In this document: positions 40,358-49,410 of the stretch, in pieces
Position numbering within the stretch: position 1 is the first letter of the stretch
Layout of the letters: each line of letters opens with the position of its first letter
Assembly: GCF_023487995.1 (NCBI RefSeq)
Contig: NZ_JAMFKN010000001.1
Coordinates: 620,001-684,000 of the forward strand
Reading direction: 5' to 3'
Length of the DNA stretch: 64,000 bases
Source: Thermohalobaculum sediminis
Lineage (GTDB): Bacteria > Pseudomonadota > Alphaproteobacteria > Rhodobacterales > Rhodobacteraceae
The notes under the pieces: model-generated
Seen by the model: only the letters and a program-made list of their open reading frames with translations
The model's database searches: none
What the model was told of the DNA's origin: nothing
Position numbers and translations under genes: made by a program

Positions 40358-42325
40358 TCAATGCGCCGCGCGCGCCTCGGCCCGCTCGGCGCTGACTTTC
40401 TCTGCCTCCTTGCCGTAGAGCTCCTGATAGTGGTCGAAGGCGTGGTCGAAATGCCCAACGCCCTGCGTCACCGACCGCAACTGCCCCGCCAGGTCCCCCA
40501 GCGCCGAGCCCGGCAGGAGCGCCCGGAATACGTCCCAGCCCTTGGCCTCGGGGTCGCGGTCGAAGCCCAGCACCTGCCCCTTCAGCGCCGAGACCACCGG
40601 CACCAGTGCGCCCGAGAACACCGAAGGGACGTGGAAGCGCACCTCGTGATAGGGCTGCAGCAGCACCGACACGCCTTGCGCCAGCCCCTCGGCCACGCCC
40701 GCGCGCCCGGCGATACGGAAGGCCATGTCCGAGCTGTCGACCGAATGGTGCTGCCCGTCGGTCAGCGTCACCCGCACATCGACGACCGGAAACCCCAGCG
40801 GCCCGCGCGCCGTCGCATCCTCGGCCCCCGCCCCGACCGCGGGGATGTAGTTGCGCGGCACCGCGCCCCCTTTCACCACCTCGTCGAACACGAAGCCCGC
40901 GCCGCGGCCGTTCGGCTCGACGGTCAGCTTGACGTCGGCGAACTGCCCGGCGCCGCCGGTCTGCTTGCGGTGGCGGTGATGCACCTCGGCCCGGCGGGTG
41001 ATGGTCTCGCGGTAGACCGGGGGGACCGGCTGCTCGACCGTCTCGACACCGAACACGCCCGCCAGCGTCTCGCGCAGGCAGCGCAGGTGGATGGGCCCCT
41101 GCGTCTCGACCCGCTGGCCGCCGGTCTCGGGGTCCTGGCTCACATGCACCGAGCGATCGTCCGCAGCGATTCGCGCCAGCGCGGTCGACAGTTTCACGTC
41201 GTCGCGCTCGTTCACCGGCGCGAGGATGCAGGCGATCTGACCCGCCGCGGGCGCCGACCAGTCGGGCGGCGGCAGCGCGGCGTCGCGGGTCAGCAGGCCC
41301 GCCCCCGGCAGATGGTCGGACTTGACCGCAGCGGCGAGTCCGCCAGCGGGCACCTCGGACACCGCGCCCGCGCGGTCGCTGCCGGCATCGACCAGCGAGC
41401 CGAGGCTCGCGCCCCCCAGCATCACCGAGGGCCTGACCCCCTCGGCCAGCGCCCGCAGCCAGATCGTGCGCCCGACATGACGGCGGTGGCGGGCGTGGAA
41501 GGTTGCCGCCATCAGGGGGGCCTTCGTCCCCGCGCCCTCTGCCAGCCGCGCCGCCAGCGCCTCGACCTGCGGCGCCTCGTGGCGCAGCGCCTTGGCGAGC
41601 CGCACGATCCCGTTGCCATGCCCGGCCGAGCCGATGAGGCAGGGGATCACCCGGTTCTCGGCCAGCACCCGCGCGGCGATGCCGAAGACCGGTCCGCCCT
41701 CGGGTTCGCGGTCCTCGATAATCTGCTCCAGCAGCCAGTCGTCGAAATCGGCCAGGTGCTCCAGCAGTTCGACGCGCGCCTCGTGCTCGCGCTCCTCGAT
41801 CTCGGGCGGCAGCGCGATCAGCGCCGATGGCTCGCCCTCGCGGTATTTCCAGGCGCGCTCGGAGATCAGGTCGACCGCGCCCACCACCTTGTCGCCCTCG
41901 CGGATCGGCACCTGCCGCAGGCAGATCACGTGGTTCGCGTAGTCCTGCAACCCCGCCACGATGTCGCGCACCCGGGCGGTCGCCTCATCCATGCGGTTGA
42001 TGAACAGGATCGCGGGCACGCCCGCCGCCTCGACCGCGCGCAGGTAGGGCGCCGCCAGCACCGCCTGCGCAGGGTCGGGCGAGACGCAGAGGATCACGGC
42101 ATCGGCCACCGTCAACGCGTTCACGCTCTCCTGCAGGAACTCGATCGAGCCGGGGCAGTCGATCGCCCACCAGGGCTCACCCGACCAGTTGAAGCCGACG
42201 ACACGAGGGTCGGCCGGGGTGGGCGCGGCGCCGGGCGGGCTCTGGCCCTCGAGCCGGCAAAAGCGATCGACCAAGGCCGACTTGCCGGTGCCGGGCGCAC
42301 CGATGACCGCCACGCATCGCGCCAT
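40358..42325 (-). CDS. EF-G paralogue with degenerate GTPase motifs
   Basis: A 655-residue protein with EF-G layout: GTPase domain (1-260), domain II (about 265-360), III, IV (with RAEVHHRHRKQTGGAGQFADV) and V (AEGLAQGVSVLLQPYHEVRFHVPS). Domain IV and V blocks are EF-G-like. The P-loop is GAPGTGKSAL. Switch II reads DCPGSIEF where active EF-G has DTPGH, so the catalytic His is Ser. The switch I RGIT motif is not seen. G4 is INRMD instead of NKMD. It is probably not the housekeeping translocase; a specialised or slow GTPase is likely. GGGAGAG precedes ATG 42325. Transcribed alone. Confidence 0.85.
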   Translation of the reverse strand: MARCVAVIGAPGTGKSALVDRFCRLEGQSPPGAAPTPADPRVVGFNWSGEPWWAIDCPGSIEFLQESVNALTVADAVILCVSPDPAQAVLAAPYLRAVEAAGVPAILFINRMDEATARVRDIVAGLQDYANHVICLRQVPIREGDKVVGAVDLISERAWKYREGEPSALIALPPEIEEREHEARVELLEHLADFDDWLLEQIIEDREPEGGPVFGIAARVLAENRVIPCLIGSAGHGNGIVRLAKALRHEAPQVEALAARLAEGAGTKAPLMAATFHARHRRHVGRTIWLRALAEGVRPSVMLGGASLGSLVDAGSDRAGAVSEVPAGGLAAAVKSDHLPGAGLLTRDAALPPPDWSAPAAGQIACILAPVNERDDVKLSTALARIAADDRSVHVSQDPETGGQRVETQGPIHLRCLRETLAGVFGVETVEQPVPPVYRETITRRAEVHHRHRKQTGGAGQFADVKLTVEPNGRGAGFVFDEVVKGGAVPRNYIPAVGAGAEDATARGPLGFPVVDVRVTLTDGQHHSVDSSDMAFRIAGRAGVAEGLAQGVSVLLQPYHEVRFHVPSVFSGALVPVVSALKGQVLGFDRDPEAKGWDVFRALLPGSALGDLAGQLRSVTQGVGHFDHAFDHYQELYGKEAEKVSAERAEARAAH

Positions 42326-42625
42326 GACATCTCTCCCCTGTTTTCTGTTCTGTCTGCCGTCCCGTATCCCGTTCGCATCCCCTTCCGCGCGCCGCGCAAG
42401 CGCCCGGTCGGGCATCCAGTAAAGCGCGCGGCGCGGCGGTTGAACACCCCCCATGGCGGCGCGCGCGGCTTGATCCGGGGGGCGTGCCGGGGCTATGGAC
42501 TGGTGGAACAGCGGGCGCGTCCGACCTGACGGCCCGCGGCCTGCCGCGCGCATCCGATCGGCGCCCGACAGGGAAGCACCGAGCCACCCGGCCCGCCACC
42601 GCCTGACCCGACGAGGAGACCCATC
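42326..42625. other. Divergent intergenic region
   Basis: 300 bp between the divergent EF-G-like and semialdehyde dehydrogenase genes. It must hold promoters for both, but I see no convincing -35/-10 pair and no gene. It contains GC-rich inverted segments only. Confidence 0.4.
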
Positions 42626-44101
42626 ATGCTGGACCGCACCGATCTCAAGCAGTCGCTCGGCGACCCGTCGCTCCTGACCGACAAGGCCTTCGTCGCAGGC
42701 GAATGGGTGGGCGCGGGCTCGGGGCCGACCCTCCCCGTGACCAACCCCTCGACCGGCGCGAAGATCGTCGACCTGCCCGACCTCGGCGTTGCCGAGACGC
42801 GGCGCGCCATCGACGCGGCCGAAGCCGCGCAGAAGGACTGGGCCGCCCGCACCGGCAAGGAGCGCGCCGCCGTCCTGCGCAAGTGGTACGACCTGATGAT
42901 CGCGAATGCCGACGACCTCGCCGCGATCCTGACCGCCGAGATGGGCAAGCCCTTCGCCGAGGCCAAGGGCGAGATCATGTATGGCGCAAGCTTCATCGAG
43001 TGGTTCGCCGAGGAGGCCAAGCGCGTCTATGGCGACATCATCCCCGGCCATCAGCGCGACAAGCGCCTCGTCGTGCTCAAGCAGCCGGTGGGCGTCGTCG
43101 CCTCGATCACGCCGTGGAACTTCCCCAACGCCATGATCGCCCGCAAGGTTGGCCCCGCGCTCGCCGTGGGCTGCACCTTCATCTCGAAGCCCGCCAAGCA
43201 GACGCCGCTCTCGGCGCTCGCCATGGCCGTGCTGGCGGAACGCGCGGGCGTGCCGAAGGGCGTTCTCTCGGTCGTCACCTCGGCCTCGTCCTCGAAGATC
43301 GGCGAGGAGTTCTGCGCGAATCCCAAGGTGCGCAAGCTCACCTTCACCGGCTCGACCGAGGTGGGCCGCATCCTGATGCGCCAGGCCGCCGACCAGATCA
43401 TGAAGACCTCGATGGAGCTGGGCGGCAACGCGCCCTTCATCGTGTTCGACGACGCCGATCTCGACGCCGCGGTCGAGGGCGCAATGATGTCCAAGTACCG
43501 CAACAACGGCCAGACCTGCGTCTGCGCCAACCGCATCTACGTGCAGGCCGGCGTCTATGACGCCTTCGCCGAGAAGCTGGTCGCGGCAGTCCGCAAGATG
43601 AAGGTCGGCGACGGATTCGAGGAGGGCGTGACCACCGGCCCGCTGATCGACATGGCGGCCGTGGCAAAGGTCGAGGAGCACATTGCCGACGCAGTCTCGA
43701 AGGGCGCGAAGATCGCCACGGGCGGCAAGCGCCATGAACTCGGCGGCTCGTTCTTCCAGCCCACGGTGCTCACCGGCGTCACACCCGACATGGCGGTGAC
43801 GCGGGAGGAAACCTTCGGCCCCGTGGCGCCCCTTTTCCGCTTCGAGAACGAGGCGGACGTGATCGCCCAGGCCAACGACACGATCTTCGGCCTCGCCTCC
43901 TACTTCTACGCCCGCGATCTCGGTCGCGTCTGGCGCGTGGCCGAGGCGCTGGAATACGGCATCGTCGGCATCAACACCGGCATCATCTCGACCGAGGTCG
44001 CCCCCTTCGGCGGCGTCAAGCAGTCCGGCACGGGGCGCGAGGGCTCGAAATACGGCTGCGACGACTATCTCGAGATCAAGTACATGTGCATGGGCATCTG
44101 A
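42626..44101 (+). CDS. gabD: NAD(P)-dependent succinate/glutarate-semialdehyde dehydrogenase
   Basis: A 491-residue aldehyde dehydrogenase. Visible are ITPWNFPNAMIARKVGPAL, the cofactor loop FTGSTEVGRILM, the general-base Glu in MELGGNAPFIVF, and the nucleophile in NNGQTCVCANRIYVQ. These blocks are those of the GabD/DavD group, which oxidises succinate semialdehyde to succinate or glutarate semialdehyde to glutarate. Because a lysine 2-monooxygenase-like gene, an amidase, a CoA-transferase and glutaryl-CoA dehydrogenase lie 6-13 kb away, glutarate semialdehyde is a plausible substrate (inference). GAGGAGACC precedes the ATG. Confidence 0.93.
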   Translation: MLDRTDLKQSLGDPSLLTDKAFVAGEWVGAGSGPTLPVTNPSTGAKIVDLPDLGVAETRRAIDAAEAAQKDWAARTGKERAAVLRKWYDLMIANADDLAAILTAEMGKPFAEAKGEIMYGASFIEWFAEEAKRVYGDIIPGHQRDKRLVVLKQPVGVVASITPWNFPNAMIARKVGPALAVGCTFISKPAKQTPLSALAMAVLAERAGVPKGVLSVVTSASSSKIGEEFCANPKVRKLTFTGSTEVGRILMRQAADQIMKTSMELGGNAPFIVFDDADLDAAVEGAMMSKYRNNGQTCVCANRIYVQAGVYDAFAEKLVAAVRKMKVGDGFEEGVTTGPLIDMAAVAKVEEHIADAVSKGAKIATGGKRHELGGSFFQPTVLTGVTPDMAVTREETFGPVAPLFRFENEADVIAQANDTIFGLASYFYARDLGRVWRVAEALEYGIVGINTGIISTEVAPFGGVKQSGTGREGSKYGCDDYLEIKYMCMGI

Positions 44102-44458
44102 GCCCGGCCTGCACTGATCGCATCCCAGTGCCGGGCGCCGCGCCGCCCCGGCCAGAGAACACCGCCGCCCCGGCCTCCGAGCCGGGGCATCGCGGTGCTC
44201 GCACGGTCCATGAGCGCCGTGGCCCGGCCCGAACGCAGCGCTTCCCCGGGTCGCGCAGCCACGCAGCCCTGACGGCCGAGCCGGGACCTCGCTGGCCCCG
44301 CTTCGCCCGACGCGCCGCCGCAATCGCCAGCGCATCCTTCTCGATGCCCACCAAGCTGTCGCCCCCGGCGCCCCGCGGGGGCGACGTCCGGTTCGACGGG
44401 GGCTCGATGCCCTGGCCGAACCGATCCCGGAGCACGGGACCGCCGCACCGTCCCGGCG
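44102..44458. other. Intergenic region with REP-like repeats
   Basis: 357 bp between convergent genes. It holds a clear REP-like palindrome at 44168 and a decayed one near 44273 (GCCGAGCCGGGACCTCGC). No gene is supported. Confidence 0.55.
44168..44193. repeat. REP-like palindrome
   Basis: CCCCGGCCTCCGAGCCGGGG followed by CATCGC; same core as 33887. Confidence 0.65.
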
Positions 44459-45061
44459 TCACAGCCGTGGCGCCACCGCATAGCCCGCGCGCAGGACCGC
44501 CACGCTCGGCGCCGGGGTCAGAACCTCGGCCAAACCCCGCGGCAGGGCGCGGGCGGGCCCATAGCCACCCGCCGCGCGCCAAGGCAGCAAGGCGCCGCGC
44601 CAGGTCAGCGCGGGGCCATCCTCGGCGCGCAGGAACACCCCATCCGGCAGAAAGGCGGCCTCGACCCGGTGCGTTACCTGCCGCCGGTCGCGCGTCACCC
44701 GGGCCCGATGCAGCACCCGGTCGCGCTCCGCCGGCCCCATGCCCGGCAGCCCCGCCGCCTCCCAGGCCGCCATGAAGCGGCGGTAGTCGGCATGGCGGCA
44801 CTCGCCGCAGGGACGGTGCCCGGCCGCGAGCGCCACCGCCTCGTCCCAGAAGAACAGCGCGGTCCAGCGCCCCGGCGGCATGATCGGCCGGTGGCGGCCG
44901 CGGAAATCGGTGAGACAGCAGACCCAGTTCGGGTGCCGCCACCGCGCCACGCCCAATCGCTCTTCGTCATCGTGCAGGCAGCCGCGATTGCCGGTGAACC
45001 CACCGCGCCAGGGGGCCGCTAAGATCTCGCCGGTCGGGATGACGCGATTTTGGTGTGGCAT
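44459..45061 (-). CDS. Conserved-looking protein of unknown function
   Basis: A 200-residue protein without signal or membrane segments. It begins with MPHQNRVIPTGE and contains a Cys/His patch HRPCGECRHADYRRF (about residues 82-96), a further pair CLHDD and VCCLTDF near residues 28-50, and several Trp residues (PNWVCCL, RWTALFFWDE). The middle is rich in Arg. The CGECRH patch suggests metal binding, but the residue spacing matches no family I know. ATG 45061 starts the part with non-random composition. It is 44 bp downstream of the small receiver-like gene, same strand. I do not recognise it. Confidence 0.65.
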   Translation of the reverse strand: MPHQNRVIPTGEILAAPWRGGFTGNRGCLHDDEERLGVARWRHPNWVCCLTDFRGRHRPIMPPGRWTALFFWDEAVALAAGHRPCGECRHADYRRFMAAWEAAGLPGMGPAERDRVLHRARVTRDRRQVTHRVEAAFLPDGVFLRAEDGPALTWRGALLPWRAAGGYGPARALPRGLAEVLTPAPSVAVLRAGYAVAPRL

Positions 45062-45105
45062 GCCCTGCCTCACGCGAAGGCCGGTATCAGCGGCAAGGAC
45101 TGCGA

Positions 45106-45441
45106 TCAGCCCGGCGAATGGGCGTGGCTTCGGTGCAGGCCGGCCTCGACCAGTCGGCGGACGAAGGGCGCCATGCCCTCGGGCCCCGAGGCGCGGTCCT
45201 TGACGAAAATGCACAGGTCCGGCCGCCGCCGCGCGATCACGCCGATCAGCTCGCCCCGGATCGCGTCGTCGAGCCCCGCGCCCATGATGACGCTCTCGAT
45301 GCGCGGCTCGGCCTCGAGCTGGCGGATCACTTCCTCGCGGTTATGGGCACCAAGCCATTGCACCGGCAGATGCTCGAGCTCCCGCGCGACATTGGCGACG
45401 ATGTTGGGCAGGCGCCCCACAAGAAGCACGATGGATTTCAT
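45106..45441 (-). CDS. Small Rossmann/receiver-like protein, function unknown
   Basis: A 111-residue alpha/beta protein. MKSIVLLVGRLPNIVANVARELE, then VQWLGAHNREEVIRQLE, then ESVIMGAGLDDAIRGELIGVIARRRPD and LCIFVKDRASGPEGMAPFVRRLVE repeat a strand-helix pattern like a response-regulator receiver. The usual phospho-acceptor Asp after strand 3 is replaced (VIMGAG), so it would not be a normal receiver. GGGAGGGCGAA precedes ATG 45441. It is a stand-alone domain with no DNA-binding part. Confidence 0.7.
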   Translation of the reverse strand: MKSIVLLVGRLPNIVANVARELEHLPVQWLGAHNREEVIRQLEAEPRIESVIMGAGLDDAIRGELIGVIARRRPDLCIFVKDRASGPEGMAPFVRRLVEAGLHRSHAHSPG

Positions 45442-45553
45442 TTCGCCCTCCCTTGCGGTCGATGCGAAGGCAACAGTAGCACATTGCCCGGGTCCCGGCC
45501 TCACATCGCGCCGCCGTTGCCGGTGCGGCTCGGGGCGAGGGACCCGCCGGGCG

Positions 45554-46756
45554 TCAGCCCAGGCCTGCCTCGGCCGCGATGGCCGCGCGCGACTTCCTCG
45601 CCCGCTCGGTCGCCGACTTGAGCTGCCCGCAGGCCGCGAGGATGTCCTCGCCCCGCGGCGTGCGCACCGGGCTCGCATAGCCCGCGCGGTTGACGATCTC
45701 GGCAAACGCCTCGATCCGCGCCCAGTCCGAGCGTTCGTAAGAAGCGCCCGGCCAGGGGTTGAAGGGGATCAGGTTGATCTTCGCGGGGATGCCCGCGATC
45801 AGCTTGACCAGACGCTTCGCGTCCGCGTCTGAATCGTTCACGCCCTTGAGCATCACATACTCGAAGGTGATCCGCTCGGCGTTCGACAGGCGCGGATAGG
45901 CTCGGCAGGCCGCGAGCAGCTCCTTGATCGGCCACTTCTTGTTGATCGGCACCAGCACGTCGCGCACCTCGTCGGTGGTGGCGTGCAGGCTGATGGCGAG
46001 CAGCGTCCCCGCCTCGCCCCCCCAGCGCGGGATCTCGGGCACCACGCCCGAGGTGGACAGCGTGATCCGCCGGCGCGACAGGCTCAGCCCCTCGCCGTCC
46101 ATCGCGATCAGCATGGCGTCGCGGACGTTGTCGGCGTTGTAGAGCGGCTCGCCCATCCCCATCAGCACGATGTTGGAAATCAGCCGCCGCTCGGGCGGGC
46201 GCTCGCCAGCCTTGGGCCATTCGCCCAGGTCGTCGCGCGCCACCAGGATCTGGCCGACGATCTCGGCCGCCGTGAGGTTGCGCACTAGCTTTTGCGTCCC
46301 CGTGTGGCAGAAGGTGCAGGTCAGCGTGCAGCCCACCTGAGACGAGACGCATAGCGTTCCGCGATCCTCCTCGGGGATGTAGACCGCCTCGACCTCGTGG
46401 CCGCCGGCGATGCGCAGCAGGTATTTGCGCGTACCGTCGCGGCTCAGCTGGCGGGTCACGATCTCGGGCCGATCGACCGTGAAGGCCGCCGCCAGATCGG
46501 CACGGAACCCCTTGGCGAGGTTCGTCATCGCCTCGAAGTCCGACACCCCGCGCTGGTAGATCCACTGCCACAGCTGGCCCGCGCGCATCTTCGCCTGGCC
46601 CACGTCGACCCCCGCCTCGACCAGCGCCGCCCGCAGCGCGGGCCGGGTGAGGCCAACCAGGTTGACGCGCCCATCGCCCACCGTGCGCCGCGGCAGGGTG
46701 GCGAAGTCCGGCTGGATCGCCGTGGCTTTCGGTCGTTCGGTGGCGGTGCCGGTCAT
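45554..46756 (-). CDS. rlmN: Dual-specificity RNA methyltransferase RlmN
   Basis: A 400-residue radical SAM enzyme. The Fe-S/SAM motif [11 protein letters not shown] (CxxxCxxC) lies near residue 130, after [52 protein letters not shown] and the C-terminal [16 protein letters not shown] (with the methyl-carrying Cys) are RlmN signatures. It C2-methylates A2503 of 23S rRNA and A37 of some tRNAs. ATG 46756 starts the frame; length is typical. Confidence 0.96.
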   Translation of the reverse strand: MTGTATERPKATAIQPDFATLPRRTVGDGRVNLVGLTRPALRAALVEAGVDVGQAKMRAGQLWQWIYQRGVSDFEAMTNLAKGFRADLAAAFTVDRPEIVTRQLSRDGTRKYLLRIAGGHEVEAVYIPEEDRGTLCVSSQVGCTLTCTFCHTGTQKLVRNLTAAEIVGQILVARDDLGEWPKAGERPPERRLISNIVLMGMGEPLYNADNVRDAMLIAMDGEGLSLSRRRITLSTSGVVPEIPRWGGEAGTLLAISLHATTDEVRDVLVPINKKWPIKELLAACRAYPRLSNAERITFEYVMLKGVNDSDADAKRLVKLIAGIPAKINLIPFNPWPGASYERSDWARIEAFAEIVNRAGYASPVRTPRGEDILAACGQLKSATERARKSRAAIAAEAGLG

Positions 46757-46851
46757 CTCGCGTCAGTCCCGTCAGGCGCGGACATCGGCGTCCCGCGCGC
46801 GCAACAGATAGTGGCCCTTCCCCGTCGGAGAAAGGCCGGTCGTCCTGCCGC

Positions 46852-46871
46852 GGGCCCGCGGGCGCGGGCCC
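46852..46871 (-). terminator. Hairpin between ialB and rlmN
   Basis: GGGCCCGC (46852-46859) pairs with GCGGGCCC (46864-46871) directly behind the ialB-like stop on the minus strand. No T-run follows. Confidence 0.35.
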
Positions 46872-46875
46872 ATCC

Positions 46876-47409
46876 TCAGCCGCAGCGGGCCTGCGCCGCC
46901 TCCAGCGCCGCCGTGAAGCCCAGCAGCGAGAAGGTGTCGACCGTGGTGGTCCCGCGCGACGACGTGCCGCGCAGCTCGATCTGCGAGCCCGCCCGGAACA
47001 CGCCGATCGCCCTCGCATCCTCGTCGGGCGACTTGAACCAGGCGTTCTCGCCGTCGGTGAACATCGTCAGCGTCGACGAGCCCACCTTGGCCTCGACGTT
47101 CGAGCCGGGGCGGAAGGGATAGCCCGCGATGTAGGACACCTCGTTCTTCACCCCGTCGGCCGGACGCACGGCCACCATCAGGAAGATGTCGCCGCGCCTC
47201 ACCTCGACCTGCTGCCCGCCCCGCAGCGCCACCGTCTTGAGGGGCTGCGACACGATCCAGCACACCTTGGCGCCCTCGCCCGCCGCCTCGAAGACCGACC
47301 AGTCGCGCTTGGCATCGACACGGGTGTGGGTCTGAGCTTCCGCGGGCGAGACGTACGCCAGCCCGCACACCGCCAGCGCCAGCACTCCCGCCTTCAGGAA
47401 ATTCATCAT
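46876..47409 (-). CDS. Invasion-associated locus B (IalB) family exported protein
   Basis: A 177-residue protein with a signal peptide (NFLKAGVLALAVCGLAYVSPAEA). The mature domain has AKRDWSVFEAAGEGAKVCWIVSQP, IFLMVAVRPADGVKNEVSYIAGYPF and AWFKSPDEDARAIGVFRAGSQIELRGTSSRGTTTVDTFSL, ending with a C-terminal cysteine. This pattern matches the alphaproteobacterial IalB domain, a periplasmic beta-sandwich. The exact function is unknown despite the name. Two ATGs (47409, 47406). Divergent from the ECF sigma gene. Confidence 0.85.
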   Translation of the reverse strand: MMNFLKAGVLALAVCGLAYVSPAEAQTHTRVDAKRDWSVFEAAGEGAKVCWIVSQPLKTVALRGGQQVEVRRGDIFLMVAVRPADGVKNEVSYIAGYPFRPGSNVEAKVGSSTLTMFTDGENAWFKSPDEDARAIGVFRAGSQIELRGTSSRGTTTVDTFSLLGFTAALEAAQARCG

Positions 47410-47631
47410 GCTCGCCTCGTAGCTGTCTTTCTCGTGGGGTCTTTTCCGCCCCATCGAGGGTAAGTTTCGGATCAGTGTTTGTTCCGCAGAGGGTTTCACC
47501 ATACTCTAGGAGCGGTGCAGAATTCCACCCCGAGGTCGAGACTGGCTGCACTTCGCGTCGAGCACCGGCGACGCTCAGACCGGAACCGCGCCACTGCGGC
47601 CTCGGCCGACGACCCTGAGAGGCGGGCGCGT

Positions 47632-48270
47632 GTGAGCGACGACGCGGCGACTGCGGGAAGCACGAATGGCGGCCGGAGCCCCGGCGGCCCCGCAACCCCG
47701 CTTGCCGGCGCCCCCGACGAGGCGCTGATCCTCGCAATCGCCGCACACCGCTCGCGCGAGGCCTTCGCCGCGCTGTTCGGGCGCTATGCGGGCCGGGTCA
47801 AGGCGTTCCTGCTGCGCTCCGGCGCCAGTCACGACGAGGCCGAGGACGGCGCGCAGGAGGTCATGGTCACCCTCTGGCGCCGGGCCGAGACCTTCGACCC
47901 CGCGCTCGCCGGCGCCGCGACATGGATCTTCACCATCGCCCGCAACAAGCGCATTGACATGATGCGCCGCGCCCGGCGTCCCGCGCCCGACCCCGAGGAC
48001 CCGCATTTCCGCCCCGACGACGAGGCAGGCGCCGAGACCCGCCTGTCGGGCCGCGAGCGCGACGCCCGCGTGCGCGCCGCCCTTGCCCGGCTCTCCGAGG
48101 ACCAGCTCACCGTGGTGCGTCTTGCCTTCTTCGCGGGTCTCAGCCATGCCGAGATCGCCGAGCGGCTCGAAACTCCGCTCGGCACCGTGAAGTCGCGCCT
48201 GCGCCTGTCGTTCCGGCGGCTGCGCGACGAGCTGGGCGAGAGCTTTGCCGAGGAACTGCGCGATGACTGA
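47632..48270 (+). CDS. ECF-type RNA polymerase sigma factor
   Basis: A 212-residue sigma-70 family group IV factor. Region 2: AFAALFGRYAGRVKAFLLRSGASHDEAEDGAQEVMVTLWRRA and TWIFTIARNKRIDMMRR. Region 4: RLSEDQLTVVRLAFFAGLSHAEIAERLETPLGTVKSRLRLSFRRLRDEL. It resembles the RpoE/ChrR-type (ECF11/26) group of Rhodobacter, which governs singlet-oxygen or oxidative stress. An anti-sigma ChrR gene would be expected to overlap its 3' end, but an asparaginase gene is there instead. GTG 47632 was chosen for GAGAGGCGG upstream. A Ser/Gly/Ala-rich N-terminal lead of ~25 residues is longer than usual. Confidence 0.9.
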   Translation: MSDDAATAGSTNGGRSPGGPATPLAGAPDEALILAIAAHRSREAFAALFGRYAGRVKAFLLRSGASHDEAEDGAQEVMVTLWRRAETFDPALAGAATWIFTIARNKRIDMMRRARRPAPDPEDPHFRPDDEAGAETRLSGRERDARVRAALARLSEDQLTVVRLAFFAGLSHAEIAERLETPLGTVKSRLRLSFRRLRDELGESFAEELRDD

Positions 48271-49330
48271 GAACGCCACTCACCTGCTGCACCGCCCCGG
48301 CGGGCTGCACGACCACCGCGCCACGGGGATGGAGGCCTCGCCCGTGCTGGCCGAGGTCTGGCGCGGCCCCGTGCTGGAATGCGTCCACCGCGGCGCCGTC
48401 GCCATCTGCCGCCCCGACGGCGAACTGGTCGAGGCCTGGGGCGAGCCTCGCCGCGTGATCCTGCCGCGCTCGGCCTGCAAGATGATCCAGGGCCTGCCGC
48501 TGGTCGAATCGGGCGCGGCCGATCGCTGGGGCCTGACGGCCGAGCACCTCGCGCTGGCCTGCGCCTCGCACGCTGGCGCGGCGGTGCACACCGCGCTCGC
48601 CCGCGACTGGCTGGCGACGCTGGGGCTTTCTGACGACGACCTGCGCTGCGGCGCACACGCGCCCTATGACACCGTCGCCCGACACGGCTTGCGCGAGCGG
48701 CACCAGCGCCCCTGCCAGGTGCACAACAACTGCTCGGGCAAGCATTGCGGCTTCCTGACCGTCAACGCCCATCTGGGCGGCGACCCCGAATACGTGGACC
48801 CCGACCACCCGGTGCAGCGCGCCGTTCGCGCCGCGACCGAGGAGGTCTGCGACGAGACCGTAACGGCCTTCGCCATCGACGGCTGCTCGGCTCCCAACTT
48901 CGCCGTGACGCTGAAGGGCCTCGCGACCGCCATGGCCCGCTTTGCCCGGCCGGCCGAGGGTTTCCGCGGTATCCGCGCCGAGGCCGCGACGCGCCTGCGC
49001 GACGCCATGGCCGCGCACCCCGTCCTCGTGTCGGGCGAGGGGCGCCCCACCACCACGCTGATCCGCGCCATGGGCGGCCGCAGCGTGATCAAGTCGGGCG
49101 CCGAGGCCGTGTTCGTGGGCATCCTGCCAGAACAGGGCCTCGGTATCGCGCTCAAGATCGACGACGGCGGAACCCGCGGCGCCGAGGCAGCGATCGCCGC
49201 CCTCCTCGTCCGCCACGGCGCGCTGGATGCACACGACCCGGCCTTCCGCCTTTACGCCGACCACCCCATCGAGAACCGCCGCGGCATCGTCCACGGGCAT
49301 CTGAGGGCGGCCGAAACGCTGTTCGACTGA
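48263..49330 (+). CDS. Asparaginase, AnsA_II (rhizobial thermolabile) family
   Basis: A 355-residue protein of the asparaginase II family, unrelated to AnsB. Visible are LAEVWRGPVLECVHRG, the Ser-x-x-Lys in LPRSACKMIQGLP, ALACASHAG, HNNCSGKHCGFL (active-site region), DGCSAPNFAVTL and GRSVIKSGAEAVF. It hydrolyses asparagine to aspartate and ammonia. ATG 48263 overlaps the sigma-factor stop by 8 bp. An internal ATG at 48329, just before the conserved start, is the alternative; the 22 residues in between look unlike the family. Confidence 0.9.
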   Translation: MTENATHLLHRPGGLHDHRATGMEASPVLAEVWRGPVLECVHRGAVAICRPDGELVEAWGEPRRVILPRSACKMIQGLPLVESGAADRWGLTAEHLALACASHAGAAVHTALARDWLATLGLSDDDLRCGAHAPYDTVARHGLRERHQRPCQVHNNCSGKHCGFLTVNAHLGGDPEYVDPDHPVQRAVRAATEEVCDETVTAFAIDGCSAPNFAVTLKGLATAMARFARPAEGFRGIRAEAATRLRDAMAAHPVLVSGEGRPTTTLIRAMGGRSVIKSGAEAVFVGILPEQGLGIALKIDDGGTRGAEAAIAALLVRHGALDAHDPAFRLYADHPIENRRGIVHGHLRAAETLFD

Positions 49331-49365
49331 CCCGCGCGCGCCCCGCGGCCTACCGCCTGACCGGG

Positions 49366-49392
49366 CCCCGGGCCTGACCCGGGGCCGCCTCG
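49366..49392. repeat. REP-like palindrome
   Basis: CCCCGGGCCTGACCCGGGG followed by CCGCCTCG; same subtype as 12643, between convergent stops. Confidence 0.6.
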
Positions 49393-49410
49393 CCCCCAAC
49401 TCCTTTCACG

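Noticed and set aside
40358-44335. Apparent 1325-residue minus-strand protein ending in EF-G
   Set aside because: Only the last 655 residues have EF-G motifs. The rest is antisense to the semialdehyde dehydrogenase gene, and a good ribosome site marks ATG 42325.
47410-47480. TGATCC on the minus strand as an RpoE-type -35 box for ialB
   Set aside because: No matching -10 sequence is found at the expected distance.
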